Shown here: positions 53,250 to 64,000 of the stretch, piece after piece | Position numbering within the stretch: the stretch's first letter is position 1 | Layout: each line of letters begins with the position of its first letter | Source of the DNA: Pyropia haitanensis | Taxonomy: Eukaryota > Rhodophyta > Bangiophyceae > Bangiales > Bangiaceae | Assembly: GCA_008729055.1 (NCBI GenBank) | Contig: SDUX01000005.1 | Location: 3,247,062 to 3,311,061, forward strand | DNA length: 64,000 nt | Direction: 5' to 3' | Notes under the pieces: model-generated | Told to the model about the DNA's origin: nothing | The model's input: only the letters and a program-made list of their open reading frames with translations | The model's database searches: none | Position numbers and translations under genes: made by a program

Positions 53250-54609
53250 CTACGGCCGCAGTCGCTTCCCTCTCCGCCCCTCCCCCCACCTCCACCACTT
53301 CGTGCCCCCCCCCCTCCGCTGTTGTCTCCCCCTCCCCCTCCCCCGCAGTGTCCTCGTCCCCTTCCGCTTCAGGCCCCCCTCCCCGTCCCCCTCCGCCACG
53401 TCCGCTGCCGCCGCTGGCGCCTCCGCGTCGGCCGCGTCGGCCGCCTCGGCCGCCGCCGCCGCCGCGGCCGCCATCTTGGCGCGCTTCCACACCCGCGCGG
53501 CGGCGAGGAGCTTGGCGCTCGGCTGCACCGGCCGCTCGTCGGCAAACTCGTACTCGGTGTAGGACTCCCACGCCCCCCCCGCCGCGGGCCGCTTGCGCGT
53601 CACCGCCGTCGGCTGCGCCGCCGCCACCGCCGCGACATCGTCGGCGGTCGCGCCGCCCACGGCCGCCGCGGCGCGCTCCCAGGCCAGCCAGTCGGCCAGC
53701 AGCCGCGCGCGCGCGTCGCGGCCGCCGCCGGCCGCGCCGGCGGGCGCGTCGCGCAGCGCCGCCTCGGCGCGGCGAAAGACGCTGCGCGGGCGGATGGGCG
53801 TCGTCGCGGCCGCGTCGGCGACGGCGGCGGCGGCGGCGGCGGCGGCAGGGCGGTCCGGCTCCTCCACCGCCGACGCGCCAGCCGCGAGCGCCGCGTACGC
53901 CACCCACACCTGCGGGGACGACGTCCGCCGGAGGAGGCGCTCGTACAGCGCGGCCGCGCGGCGGACGCCGGCGTCCCCCCCCGCCGCCACCTCAAACCCA
54001 ATGTACGCCGCCCAGAGGCGCTCCGGCTCGTCGAGCGCCGGCTGCGCCACGCCCGCCTCGTAGCGGGCACGCGCGGCGGGCGCGTCGCCGAGGGCGGCCT
54101 CCACCTCGGCAAACGTGGTGTACGCCGCCGCCGCCGCGGGCGACCGCGCCGCCCACGCGTCGGCGAGCGTGGCGCCGCGGCCAACGTTGCCGAGCAGCAG
54201 CTCCGTACGGATGTAGTAGGTGTAGAGGCTGGCCTTGGTCGGCGCCCGGCCGAGGCCGACGCCCAGGATGCGCCGCGCGGCGGGCACCGCGCCCGCCCGC
54301 AGGTGCACGCCCGCGGCGAGGCGGAAGAGCTTGGCGTACGTCACCGACCGCGGGAGGCGCTTGATGAGGGAGGTGAGGACGGCCGCCGCGGCGGCCGCGT
54401 CGGCCGCGCCCGTCTCCTCCCACACCGCCCACCCAATGTGCAGGTACACGTACGTCCGCCAGTGGGGCTTGCGCGTGCCGGGGGGGGGGGGTGCGCCGAC
54501 GCGCGGGCGTACACGTCGCGCACCCGGTCACGCTGGGCAATGACCTCTGGGTCCTCCGCGGCGGCGGCGGTGCTGTTCCCGCCACCACCGCCACCGCCAC
54601 CGCCATCAT

Positions 54610-54648
<39 letters not shown>

Positions 54649-55852
54649 TGCCGCCGTTGCCGCCACCGTCACCACGGGTGACACCCCCCCCCCCCCCCCG
54701 TCCTTTTCCAGCGCCCGCAGCGCCGCCGCCGCCCGCCGCGCCTTGCGACCCGCGCGGTACGCCAGCAGCGCGTGGTGCTGCTCCTCCATCGTCGCCCAGT
54801 CGGCCCACGCGTAGTAGTCGCGCGGCTCGCGGCCGACCGCGTCGGCATAGGCGCGGCGGCGGCGGCCGAGGAGGGCGCCCTCAACGCGGGCGTCCCCCCC
54901 GCCCCCCCCCCCCCTGGTGCTTTTCGAGCGCCGCGGCGGCCGCCTCCACCGCCGCCCGCTCCGCCGGGTCGGTCAGCACCGCCAGCGCGTGCGCGTACAC
55001 GACGCGCGCACGCTCCGTCTCGCCCGCGCGGGCCTCGGCGTTGCCAAACGCGGCGTACACGCGGCCGCCGTCGAGGGCCGCGGCCGGCAACTCCGCGACG
55101 GCGCGCTCGTACACGGCCCGAGCGGCGGCCACGTTGCCCGCGGCGGCCTCGGCGGCGGCCCAGGCCAGGTACGAGGATGGCGCGGGGAGCGCCGTGACGA
55201 GCCGCTCGTAGACGCGCCGGACGGTCGCGGGGGTACCGACGCGGCGTTCAAAGCGGGCGTACGCGGCCCAGCCGTCGGCGCCTGGCGCCCAGCGCATCCA
55301 GCGGTCGTGGACGGCGCGCGCGAGGGGCACCTCCCCCAGCACCTCCTCCATCCACGCGTACTTTACCCACAGCGCATCCACCCGTGGCAGCAGCCCCGTC
55401 GCGCGGTCCCACACGTTGCGCGCAGAGCCGACCCGCCCGCCCGCCGCCTCCATCTCGGCATACGCAGACCAGAGCGTCGGCACCCGGCCGTGGTGCTCGA
55501 GCGCCCGCTCAAACACGGACCGCGCGCGGGCGGTCTCGCCCTGCGCGTCCTCCCACCGTGCGTACGCCGTCCACGTGCGGAGGGAGGCGCGGTTCATCCG
55601 CAGCGAGTCTTCGTACTGCTTGCGCTTGCGCTGGCGGTAGTCGGCCAGCTCCGCCGCCGACTCGATGCGCTGCGTGGGGGGGGGGGCCCGGTGCGCCACG
55701 TCCTGGTGCTGCCACGACTCCCGCAGCAGCTGCTCGGCGGTGATTTGGAGCGCCGCCGCCGACTTGTTCTTGACGCGGCCCCGCAGGCCGCCGCCGGCGC
55801 CGGCGCCAAGGCCGCCACCGCCGGGGAGGGGGGGGGGGGGGGGGTCCGCCAT
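53250..55852 (-). CDS. CRNKL1: Crooked-neck-like pre-mRNA splicing factor (HAT repeats), frame broken at homopolymers
   Basis: Start chosen at ATG 55852 (MADPPPPPLPGGGG). KNKSAAALQITAEQLLRES, the near-universal N-terminal signature of Clf1/Crn, follows, with RIESAAELADYRQRKRKQYED. The family's HAT (half-a-TPR) repeats then run through the protein, for example ARSVFERALEHHGRVPTLW, ARNVWDRATGLLPRVDALW and ERLWAAYIGFEVA. The end has RKRPAAGGAWESYTEYEF, matching the family C-terminus. It acts in the nineteen/Prp19-associated complex of the spliceosome. The frame shifts at C-runs near 54894-54912 and 54687-54700 and near 54481-54490. Conserved protein sequence resumes directly after the first and third, while the second adjoins a poly-Ala/Val-like insertion (about 54540-54690). 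Homopolymer errors in the assembly or small introns are both possible. Confidence 0.88.
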
Positions 55853-57605
55853 GGCGGCCGCCGCCGGGGGGGCGGCCGGCGGGCGGCTGGTGGGGGGGGT
55901 GCCACAGGCCCCCTGCAGGGGTATGGAGGACAAGGGGGGGACCCCGCGACGGTGAGCGCCCAAGGTGGGGGCGGCACCGTCGGCGACAGAAGAGAGAGCA
56001 GCGACAGAGCGTCGAGGAAGGTATGGAGGACAAGGGGGGACCCGCGACGGTGAGCGCCCAAGGTGGGGGCGGCGCCGTCAGAGATGGTAGAGAACAGCGA
56101 GAGAGCGTCGGGGCGCGGGAGAGAAGTCACGCGGACCGGCGGCTCTGTCGTGGACGAGCCACGCTGCATGGACACGTAGCGAACACGCTCGACCAGAGTC
56201 AGGATTGGCAAATTCAATGCCAATGGCATCAGGGCGCCCGCCTTCCTTGCCAATTCAATGAATTGAAGAGTGTTGAACGATGAACACTTGGTTTTTGCAC
56301 TTGACAGAAAGCCTTGCGACCAAGGCTGGCGGACGGTCCGGTGTGTGCTCCCGCTGATTTCTCACACACGCTGATGGCCCTGCCACTTGCCCCGCCAAGG
56401 CCGACGTGCTGTGTCTACTACTGCTTGGCGGGAAGCCACCGGTGCCGTGCCACGTGAGACCCCAAACGGCTCGGCAGGCGCACGCGCAGCCCGTTGTCGG
56501 CGCGGATCCCACCTCCACCGCCCGCGGAGGGAGGTGCGTGACGGTGTCGTTGGCCCGCTGCCTGCGGTCGTCGTCACCATGCCGGACCCGGTTTGGGAGG
56601 GCGCTCCCTATCGACCATCCCCATCGGCCTCTCGTGGACGGCAACCGCGACCGCCACAGCCCTGCGCCGCACGGACAAGCGTCGGCGCCAGTAGCGGTCG
56701 TGTGGTGGGCGACGGAACCGCCGCATCGGTGAGCAGGCACGCCCACAGCTCCGCCGCGGCTGGATTTGCGCGGGAAGTCCGTCACGTTCTGCCACCCTCC
56801 GTGCTGAATTCAACGTGCCCTCTTCCCCCGTTCCTTAAATTCAATACAAATGGAACCTTGATCGGGTTTGATTGAATACCACGGCGCCAACCGCGGACCT
56901 GCAGCGGACGCCCCCGCCGGCGCGGCTCCCGTGCACGCCCCACGTGTCCACTCACAACAAATTCACCCAATTCTTCTATGCCAATTGCACGCCCATTCCC
57001 GCCGCCGCGTCGCCGCGCCAGCCGCGGCGGCCGAGCGCGGGAGATCCCCCCCATTCAAACGGTTCAAACCGTTCAAACCGGTCGCGACGGCGGCGGCGCG
57101 GGCCGCCGCGCGCGGCGGGTGGCGCGGCGAATCGCGGTCGCGGCGGGCGCATCGCCGGGCACCCCCCCCCCCCCCCCCACGGCACCCCCCCCCATCGCCC
57201 CTCACGCCGCGCAATCCCCCCCTCCCCTCCCCCCCCCCCCCCCCGCCACTTCCGCCGCCGCCGCCGCCGCCGCCGCGACGCGACCGAGGCGGCGGTCACG
57301 GGTAGAGGCAGTCGCCGTCCCCCCCCCCCCCCCCTCCCCCCAACCCCCCGCGGTGCCCCCCCCCCCCCCTCCCCCGTGTGTGCCCATCCCAGCCGGATCC
57401 GCACCGACGCAGCCGCCGTCGCCGGCGGGTGCGACAAGCGCCTGCCGCCAGCCCCCCCACCCCCCCCCCCCCCTCCCCCCCCCGCCACAGCCCCTCTGTG
57501 ACGCCACCGCCGCCGCCGCCGCGGCCGCCGCCACCGGCCGCCCCCCCCCCCCCCCCCCCACCCGCCCACCCGCCGCCCGTGCGGGGCCGTCCCCGCCAGA
57601 CCGCC

Positions 57606-57636
<31 letters not shown>

Positions 57637-57979
57637 GCCGCGTGCCGCGTGCCGCCGCCGCCGCGTGCGGTGGCGGCGACCGTTTCCGCGCCGTCGCCGC
57701 GCGCCGCGCGCGCCCACCGCCACGGTGCCGGCGGGTGTCCGCGGCGGCGTCGTGCTCCCGCTCTCCCCCCCCCCCCCCCGTGCGCCCCCGGCGCGTCCCC
57801 CTCCCCCCCCCCCCTGCCCCCGTCTCTGCCCATACCCTCTCCACCTCCACCCTTCTCTCTCCCTCTCCCTCCCTCCACCCCCCTGCCGTGCCCGCCCCTA
57901 ATCCCCGCGGCTCTTCCCCACCCCCCCCCCCCCTCCCCCCCTTTTTCCACACCCCCCCCCCCGCCCCCCCTCACCCACC
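55853..57979. promoter_or_regulatory. Divergent intergenic region between CRNKL1 and kinase gene
   Basis: Both genes start outward from this 2.1-kb region, so it should hold both promoters. A 100-bp tandem duplication (units from 55921 and 56021, ending about 56112) lies just upstream of the CRNKL1 start. The middle (56190-56880) has more balanced composition. From 57150 to 57980 the + strand is extremely C-rich, with many C-runs of 8-14. No TATA box is obvious. Confidence 0.5.
55921..56112. repeat. 100-bp tandem duplication upstream of CRNKL1
   Basis: Two units starting GTATGGAGGACAAGGGGGG at 55921 and 56021. The second contains small changes and ends at about GAGAGCGTCG (56112). Confidence 0.9.
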
Positions 57980-58754
57980 ATGGGCCTCTTCCGCCGCTTT
58001 GGCGACAAGAAAGCCAAGGCGGCCAAGGCGGCCAAGGCGTCTGCCGCCGCCGCCGCCGCCGCCGGTGGCGGCCGCCCCACCGGCGGCCGCCCCCCCCCGG
58101 CGGCACCACCCACAGCGGCGGGCGCGTCGCACGGCGCGTCGGGGGTGCTGTCGTCGGCCGCGGCGGCCGCCGCCGCCGCCGCCGCGGCGGCGGCGGCCAA
58201 CGCAACGGCCGCCGCGGCGGCGGCGTCGGCGGTATCGACGGCGGCGTCGCCGGCGGTGGCGGGGGGGGAGGGGGGGGTACCGTCGGTGGTGGTGGCGCTA
58301 CCGGTGGGGGGGGGGTGGGGGGGGGGGGTGGGGGGGGGGGGTGCCGCTGTCGGTGCTGGTGGGGGTGCCGGTGGCCGCGGCGCGACGGCGGCGCCGCCGC
58401 CGTCTGCCGCGTCGGCCAATGTGCATCCGTACGCCCGTGGTGGTGGTGGTGGTGGTGGTGGTGGCGGTGGTGGTGGGGGTGGTGGTGGCGGCGGGCGGGA
58501 CAAGGCGCCGCTGCACGCGGCGCCGGGCAAGGAAAACACGCCGGCGGTGGTGGCGGCCGCCGCCGGGGCGGCCGACGGTGGTGGTGGTGGTGGTGGTGGT
58601 GGCGGCGGCGGCGGCGGGCGGGTCAAGGTGGTGGCGGCAGGGGCGGGCGCGTCGGCGGGCCTCGCGGCTGTGGTGGGGGGTGGTAGCGTGGGTGGTGGTG
58701 GCAAGGCGCTGCGGCTCCGGCGGGGTGGTGGCGGCGGTGGTGGGGGTGGCGCGG

Positions 58755-58800
<46 letters not shown>

Positions 58801-58846
58801 GCGTGACAAGGAGGAGCCCAAACCGCCACGCGGCCGGCGTGGCAAG

Positions 58847-58893
<47 letters not shown>

Positions 58894-59155
58894 ATCGGCG
58901 GCGGCGGCGGCGCCCTCCGCGGCGGCAGCACCAGCCAGCGGGCGGCACCACACGCCCGCGGTGCACCGGACGAGCGTCAGCGCCGACCGGCGGCGGTCGG
59001 TGCGGGGCGGGCTGCCGCCCGCGGCGGCGTCCCCCCCGGCGGCGGCGGCCACCCCTACGCCCGCCGCGGCACGGCCGTCACCGCCGTCACCACGGGCGGC
59101 CGCCGCGGCCGCGGTGGCCGCCGGCGGGCCCGCGCCAGCGGCGTCGGCGGCGTCA

Positions 59156-59190
<35 letters not shown>

Positions 59191-59381
59191 ACCGCCGCGG
59201 CGGGCGGCGGCGGTCGCCGCCGAGGTGGCCGCCGCCGCCGCCGCCGCCGAGGTGCCCCGCGTGGACGCCGCCCTGCGGGCGGTGCTCGACGTGGCGGACG
59301 AGACGCGCGTCGCGCTCGTCGCCGCGCAGCCGCCGGTCGTCGTGCCGGCGGTGCTGTCGGTGCTGGGCTGGCCGGGGGTGG

Positions 59382-59413
<32 letters not shown>

Positions 59414-60657
59414 GCGGCGGCGGCGGGCGGGGCGGCGGCGGACGGTACTCCTGCGGGGGCCCCTGCGGGGACCCCTGTGGGGAGCACCCCGCCCCCCCCC
59501 GCTTCCGCAGCGTCGGCTACCCCCCCCCCCCTGTACCCCCCCCCACCCGCCTCCTCGCCGCCCGCGTCATGGTCGCCCTCACCGAGCCGCCGACGCCAGA
59601 GCCCCCCCTCCTCGCGTGTGCCGTCCTCCCCGCCCTCATCACCTTTCTGAGTGGCCTCCCCAGCGGCGACGCCACCGCCGCCGCGGCGGCCATCCGCGCC
59701 CTCCACAACCTCCTCTGCCGCTCCGAAGCGACCGCCGCGCTCGCGTGCCGCCTCAACTGCGTGCCGCCGCTGCTGCGGGTGATCAAGTACGGCACGCGCG
59801 TCGCGGCACGCCGCGCCGCCGCCGCGCGGGCGGCGGCCGAGGCGGCCACCGCGGCGGGCGCGTCGGCGGCGGTGGCGGCGGCGGCGGCCGCCACCGCCGC
59901 CGCGTCATCGCCGGTGCCGTCCTCCTCCCGGCCTGGCGCCAAGCCCCTCACCGAAGACGCGGTGCGGGCGTCGCAGGCGGCAGCCGCCGCCGCCGCGGCG
60001 GCGGTCTTTGCGCTCGTCTCGTACCGCACGCGCTTCCAGGTGTACCTCATCCAAAAGCACGCGGGCCTGCACCTCCTCGCCCGCCTCGCCGAGGTCACCA
60101 CCGACGCGGACGCGCTGCTGCACGCCATCTCGGCGGTCGCGGAGGTGGCGCTCGACGCCCGCTGGCACGGCGCCATCCTCCAAGCGGCCGCCGCCCACGG
60201 CGCGCTGCGGGTGCTCGGCGGCTCGGGCGACCGCGACGCGATTGCCGAGGCGGCGCGGCTGCTGGGGAACCTCGCGTCGCGCGAGCGGGGGCGCGCCGCG
60301 GTCGTTGCCATGGGGGGGGTCGCCGCCCTCGTGTCGCGCCTGCCGCCGCCGCCGCCGCCAGACGGTCGCGGCGGTGCCGCCGGTGCCGCCGGGGGGGTGG
60401 GGGTGGGCGTGGCCGGCGGGGGGGGGGGGGGCGGGTGCCGCTCGCCCCGCCCACCCCCGCTGCTGCCGACGCTGGACTTGTTGCTCGCGCTGAACAATGC
60501 GGTGCTGTCCCCGGCGGCGGTGGAGGTGGTGCTGTCCACGGGGGGGGCGGCGCCCTGCCCGCCCTCCTCGCGCTCTGTGCGCAGCCGCCCACCGCCGCGG
60601 CGGCGTCGGCGACCGGCACGGCCGGCACGGCCGGCACGACCGGCGCGACCGGCGCAC

Positions 60658-60688
<31 letters not shown>

Positions 60689-60910
60689 AGCCGAGCCACA
60701 CGGCGCCACGGCCGACACCCTGGAAGGCGCCGCCGTCAAGCTCCTCCGCGCCATCGCGGCGTCGTCGGAACGCGCCCGCGCGGCCGTCCTCCACACCGTT
60801 GGCGCGCGCACCGCGGCGGACGCGGCGGCGGGGCGGCCGACCGCCCGCCTCTACGACATCCGCGCGGCGGTGTTGCGCGACGCGGCGGCGGCGACGGCGG
60901 CCGCCACCAC

Positions 60911-60943
<33 letters not shown>

Positions 60944-61865
60944 TGCCGCCGCCGCGGCGGTACCGGCAGGGGCGGGCGGGGTGGGGGGGGGTGCGGAGGG
61001 GGGGGGTGGGGGGGACCCCACCGCCGCTGCTGCTGCTGCTGCTGCTGCAGCTGCTGCTGCTGCTGCTGCTGCTGCTGCCGCCGCGGGGGGGGGGGGGGGT
61101 TCCTCCCCGCGCGTCGCGTCGCCCGCGACCATTGACGGGCTGTCGCGGGTGTCGGTGGCGCTGCTGCGGGATAACCCGGCGGTGGGGGCGGCGGCGGCGG
61201 TGGGGGGGGAAGCGCCTGGGGGGGGGGGGTCGGGGGGGGGGGGGGGGAGGCCGCTGACCCACGCGCGTATGGGTATGGCGGGGGGGGGGGGGGCGGGGGG
61301 GGTGCCCCCGCCGGTCGGCGCCGTCCCCGCCGCGGTGGCGCCCGCCTCCACCACCGCCCACCCGGTCGTGCCGCCGACGACGGCGACCGCAACACCGACG
61401 CCATCGACGGCGGCGGCAGCGGCACCAGCGGCGGCGACGGCGACGACGGCGGCGACGGCGGCGGCGGCGGCGAGCCCCATCACCGCCGAGTCGCGCGTCA
61501 GTGACTTTCGGCCGTCGGGCCGGGTGGTGAGCTTCCAGCGCACGGCGGTGGGGGTGGGCGCGCCGCCGTCGGCGGCGGCGCCGAGTGGCGGCCGCCACGG
61601 CGTGGCCGCGCCGCCGCCGCCGCCGCCGCCGCCGCCGGTGGGGGTCGTCGCCACGGCGGCGGTGACGGCGGCGGCGGCGGCGGTGGCGCCGCGGGGGGGG
61701 TACGCCGACCGGGGGGAGCGGCCGGGTGGGGGGAGTGTGGGGCGGGGGGGGGGGGGGGGGGTGGCCGCGCCAGAGGGGGGGGCGCGTGATGGCGCGCCGC
61801 CGGTGGGGGTGGCGGCGGCGGCGGTGGGGGCGGCGGCGCCCCCCGCCGGCCGTGGCGGCCGGGTG

Positions 61866-61906
<41 letters not shown>

Positions 61907-62810
61907 GGCGGGTGGCGGCGGCGGTGCGGAGGCGGACCTGCCCAAGGCGGCGGCGGTGCAGGTGGGCCACGACGCGGCCGCGACGGCGGCGGCGCTGGCG
62001 GCGGCGGTGAGTACGAGCAAGGAGGCGTTTGAGATTGGGCAGGTGCTCGGCCGCGGCGGCTACGGCACCGTCTACCTCGCACGCGACGCGCGGACGCAGG
62101 GGCTCGTGGCGATCAAGCAGTTTCACAACCGCGGCGCGACCGTCGACCGCAAGGCGCTCAAGGAGCAGGCCATCTGGCACGGGCTGGACCACCCGAATAT
62201 CGTGCGGTACAAGGGGAGCTTCCTCAACGAGTACAACACGCTGTCGCTGGTCGTCGAGTACGTGGACGGGTGGAGCCTCGCGGAGCACCTCGCGCAGTTC
62301 CCGGCGTTCCCAGAGACCCTCGTCGCGGACATTGCGCGGCAGACGCTGTGTGGCCTGCAGTACCTCCACGCCAACGGCGTGACGCACCGGGACCTCAAGC
62401 CGGCCAACCTGCTCGTCTCGCAGGGCGGCAAGGTCAAGATCTGTGACTTTGGCGTGTCCACCTCGGTCGACGTGCGGACGCTGACGCAGGGCGCGCACCT
62501 GTACGGGACGCCCCACTACATCGCGCCCGAGATGGTCGAGAACCGCCGCCCGCTGACGACCGCGCTCGACATTTGGTCGCTCGGGTGTTCGGTGTTGGAG
62601 CTCGCGACGGGGCGCCGGCCGTACCACGAGCTCACCGCCATGCAGACGCTCTTCCGGATGGTCCAGGACCGCCACCCGCCCATCCCGCCAGACGTGTCGC
62701 GCGAGTGCCGCGACTTTCTCGCCGCGTGCTGGGTGTGGGACCCGCGGCAGCGGCCAAGCGCGGCCAAGCTGCTGGAGCACCCGTTTATCCAGCTGGCGCT
62801 GCCAAAGTAG
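57980..62810 (+). CDS. Armadillo-repeat protein kinase (STE/MAP3K-epsilon/Cdc7-like), frame broken at homopolymers
   Basis: Start at ATG 57980 in CCACCATGG context (MGLFRRFGDKKAKAAKAAKA). The first 500 or so codons are poly-Ala, poly-Gly and Pro-rich. An armadillo/HEAT-like region follows in a second frame from about 59569 (IRALHNLLCRSEATAALACR; EAARLLGNLASRERGRAAVV) to about 60540. After more low-complexity sequence a complete kinase domain ends the protein (about 62030-62800): P-loop GRGGYGTVYLAR, VAIKQF, HRDLKPAN, CDFGVST, YIAPEM, DIWSLGC, and the C-lobe Arg in WDPRQRPS. The kinase resembles the Cdc7/SepH/MAP3K-epsilon group, which acts in cytokinesis or septation pathways, but there the kinase is usually N-terminal and the armadillo part C-terminal. 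Frame changes fall near 59489-59550 (C-runs) and 60541-60548 (G8). Confidence 0.8.
62030..62800 (+). other. Kinase domain of the armadillo-kinase gene
   Basis: All catalytic residues appear present: glycine loop, beta-3 Lys in AIK, HRD, DFG, APE and the conserved DxWSxG. This part is in one frame and has much less low-complexity sequence than the rest. It should be an active Ser/Thr kinase. Confidence 0.92.
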
Positions 62811-62877
62811 GGGGCGGGGGGTACAACCACGCAAGGGGAGGGGTGGGGGGGGGGGGCCCTATAAAAAAATATGCCGC

Positions 62878-62958
62878 GATATAGGGGGTGGCACGGAGAT
62901 GCGGAACCCGTGATATAGGGGGGTGCATGACGGTGCGGAACCCGTGATATGGGGGGTG
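62878..62958. repeat. 34-bp tandem repeat after kinase gene
   Basis: Units starting GATATAGGGGG at 62878 and 62912, with a partial third at 62946. Each of the first two ends in TGCGGAACCCGT. Confidence 0.85.
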
Positions 62959-63284
62959 AAGCGCGCTGCCAAAGCCCCGGATATCACGGTTGCACCAGCG
63001 TTCTTGGTGTCGGCTTCAGCTGCCCCGACAAGACGGGTACCCGCCATAACGGGACTATGATTGGCTCACAGTCGTCCACGTGCTCCACTCTCGGCACAGA
63101 TGGGCCCTGCATTCTGAAAAAGAACGATCCATAATTCTCGAAAGAAGTATAGTTATTTAAGTCAACACCGAAAAAGTCCGACAACAGGTGTACCACTTAA
63201 TACTGCACTGCTTGACTCCAGAACGTGCTTTTCGACTTCATAGAATTGTTTGCTGTTCCATACATATTATCAGCATCATCTTTT

Positions 63285-63613
63285 TTAAACTCTCAACAGG
63301 CCCCCCCCATCACGATACTGCCTGTACACCTTGTCGGTCAATTCCAGCCCGAAGAAGCTCCCCACCACCGCCCCCTCCTCCCCCGCGGTGCCGGCGTACA
63401 TGAGGACTCGCCCCCGCAGGTGCGCCGCCGTCGGCACCGCATCCAGCGCCATGGAGCGGAGCATACCCGCCAGGGCCCCTTCCAGCAGCCTTTGAGCGCC
63501 GCGGCCATGCCCGCGGCGGCGGCGGGGTGGCCGCCCGCGGCCATCCCGGTGCGGTCGGTGAGGCGGTAGGTGGGGAATGGCAGGGGGGCAGGGTCGGCGG
63601 GGCCCGCGCACAC
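63285..63613 (-). other. Unassigned open fragment
   Basis: Two overlapping frames on - read naturally in sequence: PFPTYRLTDRTGMAAGG and GMAAALKGCWKG (frame from 63613), then LAGMLRSMALDAVPTAAHL and GSFFGLELTDKVYRQYRDG (frame ending 63285). One frame change near 63470-63500 would connect them. There is no ATG start. It could be a terminal exon or a gene with a homopolymer-type error. Family not recognised. Confidence 0.35.
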
Positions 63614-63649
63614 AGTCGAGAGGTGGGGGGTACAGAGCCCGATTCACGA

Positions 63650-64000
63650 TTCGATGACTTACGGGGTCGACTTAAATTCGACTTCATATGAGGGTGGTGT
63701 CAAAACCCACCTTCCGTCTTAGCGAAAGATTCAAGTCTAGAAGACCTCTTGGAGGTCTTCCAGATCCTGAGTCGGAGGCCGGTCTCGGAGCCCGTAAATG
63801 CGGCGACTTGACTCGAGACTGCGCATCCGATTTGAACCAAGTGGAACCAACTGCGAGACAGCCGGCCGCTGCCAAGGACCAGTGTGCCGCGCGCCCTCGT
63901 TCGCCGGCACCCCCTCCCAGTCGTCCCCAGTCGACTTGGCCGTCCTCCTCGCCCCGGCTGGACCCCACTTCCCTCCGCCCACACCTACTCAAGGGCGGAC
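63650..64000. other. No gene seen
   Basis: Balanced composition, with only short frames on - lacking motifs. A small inverted repeat (AGACCTCTTGGAGGTCT) lies near 63740. Confidence 0.4.

Noticed and set aside
53322..55211. Long + strand open frame opposite CRNKL1
   Set aside because: It is an antisense shadow. The - strand carries conserved HAT-repeat protein sequence, and the + frame is Arg/Pro/Gly-rich filler typical of GC-rich DNA.
59517..62834. 1,105-codon - strand open frame opposite the kinase
   Set aside because: Shadow of a high-GC coding region. The + strand has the full set of kinase motifs, while the - frame has none.

Overview
This window looks like nuclear DNA of a very GC-rich eukaryote. 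It has chromodomain Ty3/Gypsy retrotransposons, PIF/Harbinger and Tnp2 (CACTA-type) DNA transposons, a Crooked-neck/Clf1 splicing factor and a large STE-type protein kinase, with almost no introns and many long C/G homopolymers. A bangiophyte red alga (Porphyra/Pyropia type) would fit, but that is a guess from composition and gene style. I see no rRNA, tRNA, CRISPR or bacterial-type operon.

Layout. 1-2137: no recognisable gene. 2138-5073: decayed Tnp2 transposase. 6073-9795: a PIF/Harbinger unit (copy 1) with a broken transposase on + and a convergent Myb/SANT-like accessory gene on -. 9796-14676: mostly non-coding, with decayed coding repeats at 11.5-12.3 kb and an unidentified open fragment at 12.8-13.3 kb. 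14677-33307: a second Harbinger-like repeat (copy 2; about 10 kb once its insertion is removed) with a minisatellite, an accessory gene and a broken transposase. It is split by a complete 8,636-bp chromovirus (LTR-1, 23272-31907; 621-bp LTRs that appear identical; TSD TTGGT). 34416-45443: a second, different chromovirus (LTR-2; 642-bp LTRs). 45767-53215: copy 3, a direct repeat of copy 2 lacking 5,587 bp that includes the whole accessory gene, and itself split by a 2.9-kb terminal-inverted-repeat element (49935-52833). 53250-62810: the two conserved host genes, divergent, CRNKL1/CLF1 on - and an armadillo-plus-kinase protein on +. The last 1.2 kb holds a short tandem repeat and an unassigned open fragment.

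The window is a nested record of transposition. Copies 2 and 3 stood as direct repeats about 1.4 kb apart, already carrying the same inactivating lesions. LTR-1 then entered copy 2, the TIR element entered copy 3, and LTR-2 entered the spacer between them. Each copy supplies the empty site for the other's insertion.

The most unusual feature is the 3.6-kb region between pol and the 3' LTR of LTR-2. There pol is followed, in frame after one TAA, by a domain resembling the Dam-like methyltransferase domain of DIRS-type elements. Converging on it from the other strand is a 985-codon protein gene whose ATG lies 69 bp inside the LTR, just downstream of a TATA-like sequence. LTR-1 also has extra coding potential on the antisense strand in the same position, with splice-like signals. 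In both host genes the reading frame breaks only at long C/G homopolymers, so assembly indels are the first suspicion there.
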